Shown in pieces: positions 63,878 to 64,000 of a stretch of DNA of 64,000 nt. This DNA is from Wallemia ichthyophaga EXF-994 (lineage: Eukaryota; Basidiomycota; Wallemiomycetes; Wallemiales; Wallemiaceae). Below the pieces are notes generated by a model. That model did no database searches. It was not told where the DNA came from and saw only the letters and a program-made list of their open reading frames with translations. The position numbers and the translations under genes were made by a program. How positions within the stretch are numbered: the stretch's first letter is position 1; every line of letters starts with the position of its first letter. The stretch lies in NCBI RefSeq assembly GCF_000400465.1, contig NW_008806274.1, positions 729,588 to 793,587 of the forward strand. Reading direction: 5' to 3'.

Positions 63878-64000
63878 CGAGGTGACGTGATGTGGAGTTG
63901 TACATTGTATTCGCAGTTTACTCAATCTAACTCTTTTGTATTGTATTATACATATAATGTTATATATTAAAAGAAGTAGCTGTAACAATACCGATTATAG

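Overview
The window looks like a compact basidiomycete fungal chromosome. Genes are packed on both strands and most carry short spliceosomal introns (about 40-70 nt, donors mostly GTGGGT or GTGAGT). The gene content is fungal and eukaryotic: Skn7-type HSF/receiver regulator, Rco1, REI1, CNS1, ARG8, CLASP, SNU66. The very small genome style, the aquaglyceroporin and the LEA-like protein would fit a Wallemia-like fungus, but that placement is inference. All exon structures below were assembled by hand from splice signals, open frame and family alignment. Layout: 1-12.5 kb holds LCL3 nuclease (5' end outside the window), the ADP/ATP carrier, the CNS1 co-chaperone, REI1, a vacuolar Ca2+/H+ exchanger, MCM-binding protein, a PPR-like protein and NOC2. 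12.5-24 kb is rich in chromatin genes: ASF1, a MICOS subunit, a SET methyltransferase, Rco1 (Rpd3S), methionine aminopeptidase 1, an atypical Gtr1/RagA, and a MYST acetyltransferase with tandem PHD fingers. 24-38.6 kb holds Skn7, a RanBP2-finger protein, a coiled-coil protein, a photolyase, a decayed stretch, mitochondrial release factor 1, an Ala-rich LEA-like protein, CDT1 and RhoGDI.
38.7-44.7 kb is different: low gene density, a 61-aa predicted secreted protein, a 74-aa protein, tRNA-Asn, a tandem pair of unrecognised membrane proteins in which both members show in-frame stops, a broken LRR/F-box-like gene and a 199-aa predicted secreted protein. This is the accessory-like part of the window. 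44.9-64 kb returns to housekeeping genes: SNU66, the ISU1 Fe-S scaffold, GEMIN2, ARG8, aquaglyceroporin, ATG8, CLASP, a TMEM70/186-like protein, two MFS transporters of the allantoate/nicotinate (ACS) type, SmF, NC2-beta and an FHA protein of the SNIP1/Pml1 type.
Three themes recur. First, many head-to-head gene pairs have start codons only 11-115 bp apart, so each pair must share a tiny control region. Second, several genes contain coding exons of 6-20 nt (ATG8, SmF, ASF1, MICOS gene, both MFS genes) that simple ORF calling misses. Third, splicing genes (SNU66, SmF, GEMIN2, SNIP1-like) and chromatin or replication genes (ASF1, Rco1, MYST, CDT1, MCMBP, NC2-beta) are well represented. No CRISPR array, rRNA or intact transposon was seen.
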